16,171 nt of DNA from UBA1756 sp045132235 (GTDB lineage Bacteria > Bacteroidota > Bacteroidia > Bacteroidales > WCHB1-69), in the NCBI GenBank assembly GCA_045132235.1, contig JBGURX010000050.1, forward strand, positions 1 to 16,171, in the 5' to 3' direction. Made by a program: the position numbers and the translations under genes. Of this stretch, positions 5,400-12,888 are shown in pieces; within the stretch, counting starts at the first letter, position 1; the number at the start of each line of letters is the position of its first letter. The notes beneath the pieces were generated by a model, which saw only the letters and a list, made by a program, of their open reading frames with translations, was not told the DNA's origin and did no database searches.

Positions 5400-5546
5400 C
5401 TATCTCTCTGCCAAGCTATTGTCATCAACATTGGCGGGCACTTCGGTGTAGTGGCCGTAAGCCGGACATTTGTGCTGGGGTTCGCATGCGCAAGCGAGGA
5501 TGGCAGCTGCTGCAACGATACAAAGACTTAAAATAAAACGTTTCAT
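5400..5546 (-). CDS. Small lipoprotein (48 residues)
   Basis: ATG 5546 opens a 48-codon gene ending in TAG at 5400. The peptide starts MKRFILSLCIVAAAAILACA, a signal peptide with the lipobox ILAC (Cys19) or ACAC (Cys21). A short mature part with a CPAYGHYTEVP segment follows. It is predicted to be lipidated and membrane-anchored. Its start lies 22 bp downstream of a perfect -7 element, and its stop is 6 bp before the outer-membrane protein gene, so it heads the three-gene operon. Small Cys-Pro-Ala-Tyr lipoproteins of this kind have no function I can name. The gene is shorter than common ORF length cut-offs and could be missed. Confidence 0.8.
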   Translation of the reverse strand: MKRFILSLCIVAAAAILACACEPQHKCPAYGHYTEVPANVDDNSLAER

Positions 5547-5567
5547 TTCAACAATTTTTTTAACTTG

Positions 5568-5575
5568 CAAAAATA
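5568..5575 (-). promoter_or_regulatory. -7 promoter element TATTTTTG for the lipoprotein/OMP/LysE operon
   Basis: This is a perfect TAnnTTTG match on the minus strand, 22 bp before ATG 5546. It sits in the 87-bp divergent gap between the lipoprotein operon and the Omp85-like gene. A weaker plus-strand candidate (TACATTTT at 5583-5590) may serve the Omp85-like gene. Confidence 0.5.
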
Positions 5576-5633
5576 AATAAAATACATTTTAGTTTATTAT
5601 AGGTAAAAATGATTTTTCAACATTTTCAAAACA

Positions 5634-7367
5634 TTGATTATTAAAAGGATAGTTGTTTTGCTGGGGATAATTTTCGGATTTTGCGGGATGCTGTTTTCGC
5701 AAAAAGTCGTTGTTTTCACCGCAGAACAGCCCTTTCCGCACCCCCCGCGGCGCGCCGTGATGCCGCGCACCGTGGCCGACTCTGCCACCCTGCAGGCCAC
5801 CCTCCCCCTCCTCGCCGACCACTACCACCGAAAGGGCTACACCGCCTTCTCCATCGACACGGTGCGCGGCAGCGGCGACACCCTCTACGCCGACTGCTTC
5901 ATCGGGCCCTGCTATGGCGGAAAACTCATCCGTGTCGCCGACGGCACGCTGGAAGCGCTGCCGCACGGCGCGCCTGCCCGCGCCGCCCGCAACGGCACCC
6001 TCCCCCTCAGCGAATACGACCGCTTCGCCGAAAAAGTGGTGCAACAGTATGAAGACAACGGCTATCCCTTCTGCCAAGTGAACATTGAAGAGCTTGACTT
6101 CGAACAAGATACTATCGGCACGCTGTCCGTCATGCCCGGCCCCGCCATCATCTACGACTCCATCATCGTGAAAGGCGACGCCAAGGTGCGCCCCGCCTTC
6201 CTGCAGCCCTACCTGAACTGGCGGCGGAAACGGCGCTACTCGGAAACCGCCGTGCGCCAGATCCCGTCGCTGCTGGAGCGGCTGCCCTACGTCACCATCA
6301 CCCGCGAACCCGGCGTGGAGTTCGTGGGCGACCGCGCCTACCTGTACCTTTTCCTCGACCGCCAGCGCGTCAACCAGTTCGACGGCTACATCGGGCTGGT
6401 ACCCGTCAGCTCCTCCACCGGCAAGGTGATGCTCAACGGCGAGGTGAACCTCCGCCTGCAGAACCTGCTCACCATCGGCGAGCGCATCGCCCTGCAGTGG
6501 CGCGCCCCCGAGCGCTACTCGCAGTACCTGAACATACAGGTTGAATTCCCCTATCTGTTCCGCACCCCGATAGGCATTGCCGGCACCTTCACCCTCGACA
6601 AGAAAGACACCACCTACCTGAATATGAACTACATGGCAGCGCTGCAGTACTCGTTTGCGGGCAGCAGCAGTCTACGGGCCAGCTACCAGTACACCACCTC
6701 GGCACTCCTCAGCGTGAGTCCGGGCTACGTGGCCGCCGGCGACACCCTCGCCGCCGACTACCGCAAGAGCCTGTGGGGGGTGCAGCTCAACGTCAGCCGG
6801 GTGGACAACATCCTGCAGCCGTGGGCGGGCCTGACGGCACGGGCCAGCCTGTCGGCAGGCAAGCGGCGGCTGATGCCTTCGGCACAGGTGGCAATGGCCG
6901 AGCTGGAAGAAAATGCCCTGAAATCCACCCACTACCTGATGGAGGCGGAAGTCAACGGGTACGTGCCCATCGGCAAGCGGTGGGGCTGGGCGGCGGGACT
7001 GCACGGCGCCACACAGCTGGGCGGCGAGCACCTCTACAACGACCTCTTCCGCATCGGCGGCACCCACACCCTGCAGGGCTTCGACGAGCAGTCGCTCTTC
7101 GCCTCCACCTACCTCATCGCCCGCACCGAGTTCCGCTTCCGCTTCGCCAAGCTCTCCTACATCAACGCCTTCTTCAACGCCGCATGGTACGAGCGCAACA
7201 TCAAGGGCGCCGCCTACAGCGACTGGCCTTTCGGCTTCGGCCTCGGCATAACGCTTCACACCAAAGCGGGCAACCTGTACCTCAGCTATGCCCTCGGGCA
7301 GCAAAAAGAGAGTCCCATCTCCTTCAAAACCGGAAAGATACACTTCGGCATCGACATCAGTTTTTAG
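5634..7367 (+). CDS. Omp85-superfamily (BamA/TamA-like) outer-membrane protein, TTG start
   Basis: This protein has 577 residues. A TTG at 5634 is chosen because it gives a good signal peptide (IIKRIVVLLGIIFGFCGMLFSQ after the start residue); the frame is closed by TGA at 5610, and no ATG precedes the signal region. Residues of about 110-230 look like POTRA modules (RFAEKVVQQYEDNGYPFCQV; YDSIIVKGDAKV followed by a helix and strand). From about residue 235 onward are barrel strands, with RIGG at 473-476 and LQGFDE at 480-485. The latter corresponds to the conserved V/LRGF loop motif of Omp85 proteins, here with Gln in place of Arg. The C-terminus IHFGIDISF ends in Phe, as BAM substrates do. 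The family inserts or exports proteins or lipids at the outer membrane. At 577 residues it is shorter than BamA and nearer TamA. The gene is markedly GC-rich. A secreted CsgG-like gene follows. Confidence 0.82.
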   Translation: MIIKRIVVLLGIIFGFCGMLFSQKVVVFTAEQPFPHPPRRAVMPRTVADSATLQATLPLLADHYHRKGYTAFSIDTVRGSGDTLYADCFIGPCYGGKLIRVADGTLEALPHGAPARAARNGTLPLSEYDRFAEKVVQQYEDNGYPFCQVNIEELDFEQDTIGTLSVMPGPAIIYDSIIVKGDAKVRPAFLQPYLNWRRKRRYSETAVRQIPSLLERLPYVTITREPGVEFVGDRAYLYLFLDRQRVNQFDGYIGLVPVSSSTGKVMLNGEVNLRLQNLLTIGERIALQWRAPERYSQYLNIQVEFPYLFRTPIGIAGTFTLDKKDTTYLNMNYMAALQYSFAGSSSLRASYQYTTSALLSVSPGYVAAGDTLAADYRKSLWGVQLNVSRVDNILQPWAGLTARASLSAGKRRLMPSAQVAMAELEENALKSTHYLMEAEVNGYVPIGKRWGWAAGLHGATQLGGEHLYNDLFRIGGTHTLQGFDEQSLFASTYLIARTEFRFRFAKLSYINAFFNAAWYERNIKGAAYSDWPFGFGLGITLHTKAGNLYLSYALGQQKESPISFKTGKIHFGIDISF

Positions 7368-7404
7368 AAAAAACTGAAATTGCAGTGCATTTGCAAAATA
7401 TTCG

Positions 7405-7412
7405 TATCTTTG
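7405..7412 (+). promoter_or_regulatory. -7 promoter element TATCTTTG with -33 TTG
   Basis: This is a perfect TAnnTTTG match on the plus strand, 18 bp before ATG 7431. A TTG lies at 7380-7382, leaving 22 bp between the two elements, close to the usual Bacteroidota spacing. It is the best-supported promoter in the window and probably also drives the M4 peptidase and engB genes downstream. Confidence 0.6.
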
Positions 7413-7430
7413 CACCCAAATTCAAAAAAT

Positions 7431-8117
7431 ATGAAAAGATTCTTTATCGTAGCGATCATGCTGCTTCCGTGCCTGCTTTTTGCGCAGACCAAAGTGGCCA
7501 TTTATGTCACCTCTACCGACCAAGTGCCCCGTGAGACCAAGAAAGTGGTGGGCAGCGAAATCGTGGCCGCCTTTGTTGCCACCGAGCAGTACAGTGCCAT
7601 CGAGCGCACCACCGAATTCCTGTCGGGTATCAACAAGGAGCAGGAGTACCAGCGCGGCGGAACGGTTGACGACACCCAGATTTGCGAGCTGGGCCGCCAG
7701 TTCGGCGTGGACCTCGTTTGCGTGGCCGACCTCACCGTTTACAAAGGCGAATATTACATCCAAGCCCGTCTGATCGACGTGGAGAAAGCCATCGTGCTGG
7801 CCACCGCCCGCGAAGTCTCCAGCCTTGAAGACCTCAACACGGTCATCAATGTGGCCGGCAACCTTGCCCAGAAGCTCATCGGCACCGAAGTGACCTACTC
7901 GCTCGTAGTGGACAATACCAAAGGCACCCCGCTTGACATCTACATCGCTGGCGAATACATCGGACAGGCCGCTGGCAAATCCATCACCACTTTCAAGGTG
8001 CGCCTCAACCAGATCGGCAAACTTGAAGCCAAGACCGCCAAGGGCATCTTCAAAGGCAAAGAAGAATATACCATTCCCAAGGTAAAGGCACTGGAAGTGG
8101 TGAACGTATCCTTCTAA
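7431..8117 (+). CDS. Secreted CsgG/LpoB-like domain protein
   Basis: ATG 7431 is chosen: it follows the -7 element, while the longer frame from 7380 begins upstream of the promoter. The product has 228 residues with the signal peptide MKRFFIVAIMLLPCLLFAQ and no lipobox at the cleavage site. The first half (about residues 20-140) has the CsgG/LpoB alpha/beta pattern. A strand (KVAIYVTSTDQ) is followed by helices carrying GSEIVAAFVATEQYSAIERT, then QICELGRQFGVDLVCVADLT and a strand pair YYIQARLIDVEKAIVLATA. The last 70 residues (VDNTKGTPLDIYIAGEYIGQ) look like a PEGA-type beta domain. Relatives act in envelope assembly, but no enzyme motif is present and the exact role is unknown. The gene lies 63 bp after the Omp85-like gene and 46 bp before the M4 peptidase gene. 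Confidence 0.72.
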   Translation: MKRFFIVAIMLLPCLLFAQTKVAIYVTSTDQVPRETKKVVGSEIVAAFVATEQYSAIERTTEFLSGINKEQEYQRGGTVDDTQICELGRQFGVDLVCVADLTVYKGEYYIQARLIDVEKAIVLATAREVSSLEDLNTVINVAGNLAQKLIGTEVTYSLVVDNTKGTPLDIYIAGEYIGQAAGKSITTFKVRLNQIGKLEAKTAKGIFKGKEEYTIPKVKALEVVNVSF

Positions 8118-8163
8118 AACACATTCATTTAATTTTTCTTTCGATAACATTTTTTATAATAAT

Positions 8164-11100
8164 ATGAAAAAAACATTCCTCACCCTGATTGCCGTGCTGC
8201 TCTGCATGGCCGGATTCGCCCAAAGCAACGGAGCCGCAAGTCCCAACTACCCCTCCGAAATCAAAGACATCGCCACGCTGAAGTCCCAAGGGCGTGTTCT
8301 CGTCATGCACCAACAGTACCAAGTGCCTGCCGCCACCTTCTTCCAGACTTTCCAGAAGCAGCTGGGACTTTCGCAAGCGGACGACATGGTACTGCGTGAA
8401 AAGTCAGAGGAGCAGGCCGGCATCATTTCCTACCGTTACCAGCAACACTATATGGGCGTTCCCATCCACGGAGCCACCTTCATCCTGCATGAGCAGAATG
8501 GTGTTGTTACATACGCCAATGGTTTGATTGTCTGCCATTTCCAGAAACCGTTCGTTCCCATCTTCCCCGCCGACGACGCTGTACAGCTGGCCATCCTGAC
8601 CACTGGGGCAACCCAGTATGCATGGGAGAATGAAGGGTTGGAGAATGATTTGAAAGAGACCAAACAGGACGACAAGGCCACCTACTACCCCACCCCGAAG
8701 CTGATGTTCTACAGCCACAATGGTTCCGGGGATGCCCGCGACTACCGGTTGGCTTACGAAATGAGTGTTTTTTCATTGACGCCTCTCCAGAGCATGACCT
8801 ACTATATTGATGCTACGACTGGCGAGATTTTGGATGTTTTGCAGAAAAACCGCACCGTGAATGTGGAGGTGCAAGCCAAAACACGTTACAATGGCGAGCG
8901 CACCATCACGGTGGACTCGGTAGCTCCCAACCAGTTTGTACTGCGCGAAAACACCCGTGGCGAAGGCAACGGCATCTACACCCGCTCGCTCAACCATCAG
9001 GGTTCACTCATGGAATTCCCGACACAGAATGCCATTGACGTGGTGGAAAGCGACAACTATTTCGACACCGACTCCGTGGCCAACTCAGGACACTACGGAG
9101 CAGAAAAGACCTACGACTACTACTATGAGACTTTCGGACGCAACAGTATTGACAACAATGGTCTGCGTCTTGTGAGCTACGTACATCTCGGTACTGATGT
9201 GGAGAATGCCTGCTGGAATGACGGTGCCATGTTCTACGGCGACGGTACCGGCGGCAAGCAGTTCACCTTCATGTCGGTGTGCGGCCACGAAATCACCCAC
9301 GGCCTCACCGAATACACCGCCAACCTCGTCTATATGGACGAATCAGGCGCGCTGAACGAAGCCTTCAGCGACATGTTCGGCGCCATCATCGCCGACTATG
9401 CCATCGACACCCTGAAATGGACCATCGGCGACGAGCTGGGCAGCGCTTTCCGCGACATGTCCAATCCCAAAGCCAACCAGAATCCCGATACCTACCATGG
9501 ACAGTACTGGGTATCAGACAATTCCGACAATGGTGGCGTTCATACCAACAGCGGTATTGCCAACTATTGGTTCTATTTGTTGTGCGAAGGCGGCGAAGGC
9601 ACCAACGACAACGGCTTCCACTACAACGTGATTCCCGTTGGGAAAGAGAAAGCCGCCCGCATTGCTTTCTACACCCTCACCGAGAACCTGACGGAATATT
9701 CCAACTACGCAGACACCCGCGAACTTTCGCTGCTGGTGGCTGAACAACTCTACGGAGAATGTTCTCCTGAAGTCTATACCGTGGCCGAAGCATGGAACGC
9801 CGTTGGTTTGGGCCACCGCTACTCCGACAGTATCCTCTACGTGTCGGAAGTGCTCTCCCCCGTCACGGCCTGCGCCATGAGCGACGCCGAGCCCATCGCA
9901 CTGGAGCTCACCTACAACTCGTGCGACCAGCCCCTCGCGGCCGGCACCGCCATCCAAGTGAGAATCATGGTCGATCAGACCACCGAAATCCTTGACACCG
10001 TTGTCCTGACCGAAACGGTAGAGCCGGGCGAGAACTTCACGCTGGTATTCAACCGTACCATCGACGCTTCCTCTCTCGGACAGCACCGTCTCAACATCTT
10101 CATCAAGAGCGACAACACCATCGGCTACACCGACAGCCTGATGAACTACACCTTTGAAAACCGCATCTACCAGAACTCCGACGTGCATATCGTGAGCCTC
10201 GTCTCACCGGTATCTTCCTGCTTCCTCACCGAAACCACCCCGATTGTCTGCGCGGTCACCTTTGACATCTGCGATTCCATCATGGCAGGCGACTCGGTGC
10301 TGATCGGTTACAAACTCAACAACGGCGACACCATTTCCGAATGGGTGGTGCTCGACCATACCGTAACTTCAGCTGACACGCTGACCTACACCTTCCAAAC
10401 CCTCGCCGACTTCACCGCCACACCGCGCACCACGGTACGCCTCTACTCGCTGAACCCGGGCGACATTGATGCCTCCGACGACGTCGTGAGCAAGATAGTG
10501 GTCAAACCGCTCCCCATCAACGCAATGCCCGACATGCGACTCACCTTCGATGCCTCCAGCACCAACCAGTTCTACTACACCGAAATCGGAGACTGGGCAT
10601 CGCTCACCATCGGCAACTTGAGCGGCTACAACGACGGCAAGCTGGTGAAGGTGACCGGCGGCAACGCCATGGAATACTACGACCAGCTTGAGTTCCCGGA
10701 AAACGACGACTGGTGGGGTGTGAACCCGAACCTGAACGCACGTATCACCTTCTGCGCCGACGCCACCGACCTCGCCCAGTTCGCCATCCAGTTCGACCTG
10801 AAACAGCAGTCGGGTGTGGACATCTACCAGAGCCTGCTCGGCGGCTACATCGACACGGACGTTGACCTCCACATGTCGAGCCTGATGCGCGTGCTGGTGG
10901 ATGACGAACCCGCCAGCCCCAACTACTACCCGGCCACCGGCTCCAACGACCCCTTCACCACCCGCGCCATCAACCTGTGCGACAAGGTGGGAAGCCTGCA
11001 CAGCATCACCTTCGAATCGAAGTGCATGGCCGGCGACCTCATGACCTTCACCCTCGACCATGTCTATATCGACAACATCACCGTGCTGGAAAGCGACAAA

Positions 11101-11370
11101 ATCAATGACTACACGGAAGGAGAAGCCCACTTCCTCGCCTTCCCGAACCCCACCACCGGACAGCTCAACATTCAAGTGGATGAGGATTTCCTGCAGCAGA
11201 AAACCGCCCGCTACATGATTTACGACCTGTCGGGCCAACTGGTCACCTCAGGACAAATCGACGAGGCATCCACCCTTCTCAACCTCAACAGCCTGTCAAC
11301 CGGCATGTACCTGCTGAAGATTGTCAGCGGTCAGCAGCTGGTAGGCACCTCCAAAATCGCAAAATACTAA
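8164..11370 (+). CDS. M4-family (thermolysin-like) zinc metallopeptidase with T9SS sorting domain
   Basis: This secreted protease has 1068 residues. A signal peptide (1-20, ending GFAQ) is followed by an FTP/PepSY-type propeptide (about 30-240). The catalytic domain (about 245-557) has HEITH (His375, Glu376, His379), the third zinc ligand Glu399 in NEAFSD, and the catalytic His460 in DNGGVHTNSG. The His379-Glu399 distance of 20 equals that of thermolysin (His146-Glu166), so it should be active. Two related beta domains follow (about 563-677 and 678-785), each with a Cys pair 17 residues apart (570/587 and 686/703). A jelly-roll-like domain (790-980) and a T9SS type A sorting domain (FPNPTTG from 993 to the end) complete the protein. 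It would cross the outer membrane by T9SS and be released or anchored at the surface. There is no clear own promoter in the 46-bp gap upstream, so read-through from 7405 is likely. Substrate is unknown. Confidence 0.95.
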   Translation: MKKTFLTLIAVLLCMAGFAQSNGAASPNYPSEIKDIATLKSQGRVLVMHQQYQVPAATFFQTFQKQLGLSQADDMVLREKSEEQAGIISYRYQQHYMGVPIHGATFILHEQNGVVTYANGLIVCHFQKPFVPIFPADDAVQLAILTTGATQYAWENEGLENDLKETKQDDKATYYPTPKLMFYSHNGSGDARDYRLAYEMSVFSLTPLQSMTYYIDATTGEILDVLQKNRTVNVEVQAKTRYNGERTITVDSVAPNQFVLRENTRGEGNGIYTRSLNHQGSLMEFPTQNAIDVVESDNYFDTDSVANSGHYGAEKTYDYYYETFGRNSIDNNGLRLVSYVHLGTDVENACWNDGAMFYGDGTGGKQFTFMSVCGHEITHGLTEYTANLVYMDESGALNEAFSDMFGAIIADYAIDTLKWTIGDELGSAFRDMSNPKANQNPDTYHGQYWVSDNSDNGGVHTNSGIANYWFYLLCEGGEGTNDNGFHYNVIPVGKEKAARIAFYTLTENLTEYSNYADTRELSLLVAEQLYGECSPEVYTVAEAWNAVGLGHRYSDSILYVSEVLSPVTACAMSDAEPIALELTYNSCDQPLAAGTAIQVRIMVDQTTEILDTVVLTETVEPGENFTLVFNRTIDASSLGQHRLNIFIKSDNTIGYTDSLMNYTFENRIYQNSDVHIVSLVSPVSSCFLTETTPIVCAVTFDICDSIMAGDSVLIGYKLNNGDTISEWVVLDHTVTSADTLTYTFQTLADFTATPRTTVRLYSLNPGDIDASDDVVSKIVVKPLPINAMPDMRLTFDASSTNQFYYTEIGDWASLTIGNLSGYNDGKLVKVTGGNAMEYYDQLEFPENDDWWGVNPNLNARITFCADATDLAQFAIQFDLKQQSGVDIYQSLLGGYIDTDVDLHMSSLMRVLVDDEPASPNYYPATGSNDPFTTRAINLCDKVGSLHSITFESKCMAGDLMTFTLDHVYIDNITVLESDKINDYTEGEAHFLAFPNPTTGQLNIQVDEDFLQQKTARYMIYDLSGQLVTSGQIDEASTLLNLNSLSTGMYLLKIVSGQQLVGTSKIAKY

Positions 11371-11371
11371 T

Positions 11372-11974
11372 ATGCCCATCCAACAAGCCGAATATTTGCA
11401 GAGTGCGGTGGACTGGCGCAAATGCCCGTCCCCCACTCTTCCTGAATACGCCTTCATCGGAAGGTCGAATGTGGGAAAATCTTCCCTCATCAACATGCTG
11501 ACCAACAACAGATCATTGGCCAAGACCTCTTCCAAACCTGGCAAAACCCAGACCATCAACCACTTCCTGATTGACAAGAGCTGGTATTTGGTGGACCTGC
11601 CCGGGTATGGCTACGCCGGCGTTTCGAAAACACAGCGCGAGAAATGGGTGGTGATGATCGACCAGTATCTCACCCAACGCGAGAACATGCAGCTGGTGTT
11701 TGTGCTGATCGACTCCCGTTTGGAGCCCCAGAACAACGACATCAATTTCATCAACAAATTAGGGGAAAACGGAGTGCCTTTCGCCCTTGTTTTCACCAAA
11801 ACCGACAAAATCTCCAATAGCAAAGTGCAGCGCAACGTGCAGCTGTTCAAAAATAAAATGTTGGAGACTTGGGAAGAGATTCCTCCCTACTTCCTCACTT
11901 CTGCAGAAACAGGAAAAGGCCGCGAAGAACTCTACGACTATATCAGCGAGTTGAACGCGGCCCTGCAACAATAA
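11372..11974 (+). CDS. engB: Ribosome biogenesis GTP-binding protein EngB/YsxC
   Basis: This is a 200-residue TRAFAC GTPase of normal family length. Motifs seen are G1 GRSNVGKSS (30-38), the switch I segment KTQT (58-61), G3 DLPGYGYA (75-82), G4 TKTD (142-145) and G5 TSAE (176-179). EngB is a cytoplasmic GTPase needed for assembly of the large ribosomal subunit and is essential in many bacteria. The ATG is only 1 nt after the TAA of the M4 peptidase gene, so its mRNA probably comes at least partly from that operon. An essential housekeeping gene trailing a secreted protease in this way is notable. No terminator is visible in the 9-bp gap before the convergent ddh gene. Confidence 0.96.
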   Translation: MPIQQAEYLQSAVDWRKCPSPTLPEYAFIGRSNVGKSSLINMLTNNRSLAKTSSKPGKTQTINHFLIDKSWYLVDLPGYGYAGVSKTQREKWVVMIDQYLTQRENMQLVFVLIDSRLEPQNNDINFINKLGENGVPFALVFTKTDKISNSKVQRNVQLFKNKMLETWEEIPPYFLTSAETGKGREELYDYISELNAALQQ

Positions 11975-11983
11975 TTTCTTCTG

Positions 11984-12844
11984 TTATACCAACTTGCCGA
12001 CCCAGCTTTCGGCTTCGCCGGGCAGCAGGTCTATGGGCGCGATTTCAATCATCGTATAGGCTCCATAGCGCTGTGCAGCCACGAGGCGCGCAGCGGCACG
12101 GGCGCAAGCCACCAGCACCTGACCGGTAAGGGCGGGATTGTTGATGGCCATATTGAACTCAAACCGCTGGTTGTGAGTGGTTCCGCTCACGCCCGAGCGC
12201 ACAAGGTTGACGCCATGAGCCACGTTGTTGAGTTCATCGATGGAGGGCACCTGCACCACGTGGGTTTCGTCGTGGGCGAAATAGTCGTCGGCCAAGAGGT
12301 TTTTCTCCACGGTGGCGAAGTCGGCGCCATCCTCCAGCACCACATACACCATGCGGCGATGCACGCCCGAGCCGAGCGGGATGGTCATCGACAGCGCATC
12401 CTTGACACCGGCGATGGCCTTGGCAGCCACGGTGTGTCCCATGCTGCGGCCGGGACCGAAGTTGGTGTAAGTAAGTCCTTTCGGGGCAATGGCCTGCAGG
12501 AGGGCACGCACCACCGAGTCGGAACCCGGGTCCCAGCCGGCCGCAATGATGCTGACCGCTTTATGCTCCTTGGCCTGCGGCATCAGGCGGCGGCGCAGCT
12601 CCACAATCTGCGTGTGGATATCGAAACTGTCAACGGTGGAAATGCCGCGTGCCAGCAGCTTCTCCGCAAAGTCGGGCACCTCACGGGTGGGGGTACACAA
12701 CACCGCCACATCCGCCTGCACGGCATTCATGTCATCGTTGTGATGAAAGATGCCCACCAATTCCATATCGTCTGCTGCGAGGAGCGCCTGCTCCACCGCA
12801 CGACCAATGTTTCCATAACCAATAATTGCAACTTTTGTTTTCAT
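11984..12844 (-). CDS. ddh: meso-Diaminopimelate D-dehydrogenase
   Basis: This is a cytoplasmic enzyme of 286 residues. It makes meso-2,6-diaminopimelate from tetrahydrodipicolinate, NADPH and ammonia in one step, as a short route to lysine and the peptidoglycan cross-link residue. The N-terminal Rossmann motif VAIIGYGNIGRA (GYGNIG at 9-14) binds NADP. Family segments VLCTPTREVPDFAEKLL, STVDSFDIH, AAGWDPGSDS and FGPGRSMGHTVAAKAI match DapDH proteins. So does the late PALTGQVLVACARAAARL segment. Length is close to that of known members. It starts 44 bp downstream of the large envelope-protein gene on the same strand and has no perfect -7 element of its own, so co-transcription is possible. It is convergent with engB. 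The ATG start at 12844 is clear. Confidence 0.95.
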   Translation of the reverse strand: MKTKVAIIGYGNIGRAVEQALLAADDMELVGIFHHNDDMNAVQADVAVLCTPTREVPDFAEKLLARGISTVDSFDIHTQIVELRRRLMPQAKEHKAVSIIAAGWDPGSDSVVRALLQAIAPKGLTYTNFGPGRSMGHTVAAKAIAGVKDALSMTIPLGSGVHRRMVYVVLEDGADFATVEKNLLADDYFAHDETHVVQVPSIDELNNVAHGVNLVRSGVSGTTHNQRFEFNMAINNPALTGQVLVACARAAARLVAAQRYGAYTMIEIAPIDLLPGEAESWVGKLV

Positions 12845-12888
12845 AATTTTGTTTTTATTTATAAAATAACGTTTTAATTATCAATTTA

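Noticed and set aside
4257..5531. Long plus-strand open frame (424 codons) opposite the LysE/OMP operon
   Set aside because: It is antisense to genes with clear signal peptides, membrane helices and close operon spacing; its translation is low-complexity His/Val/Glu-rich text typical of the opposite strand of GC-rich genes.
6672..7415. Minus-strand open frame (247 codons) over the Omp85-like barrel
   Set aside because: It is a GC-rich shadow frame that crosses the promoter of the next gene and lacks its own signals.
10369..11238. Minus-strand open frame (289 codons) inside the M4 peptidase gene
   Set aside because: It is antisense to the jelly-roll and sorting-domain region; the product is Val/Gly/His-rich with no domain.
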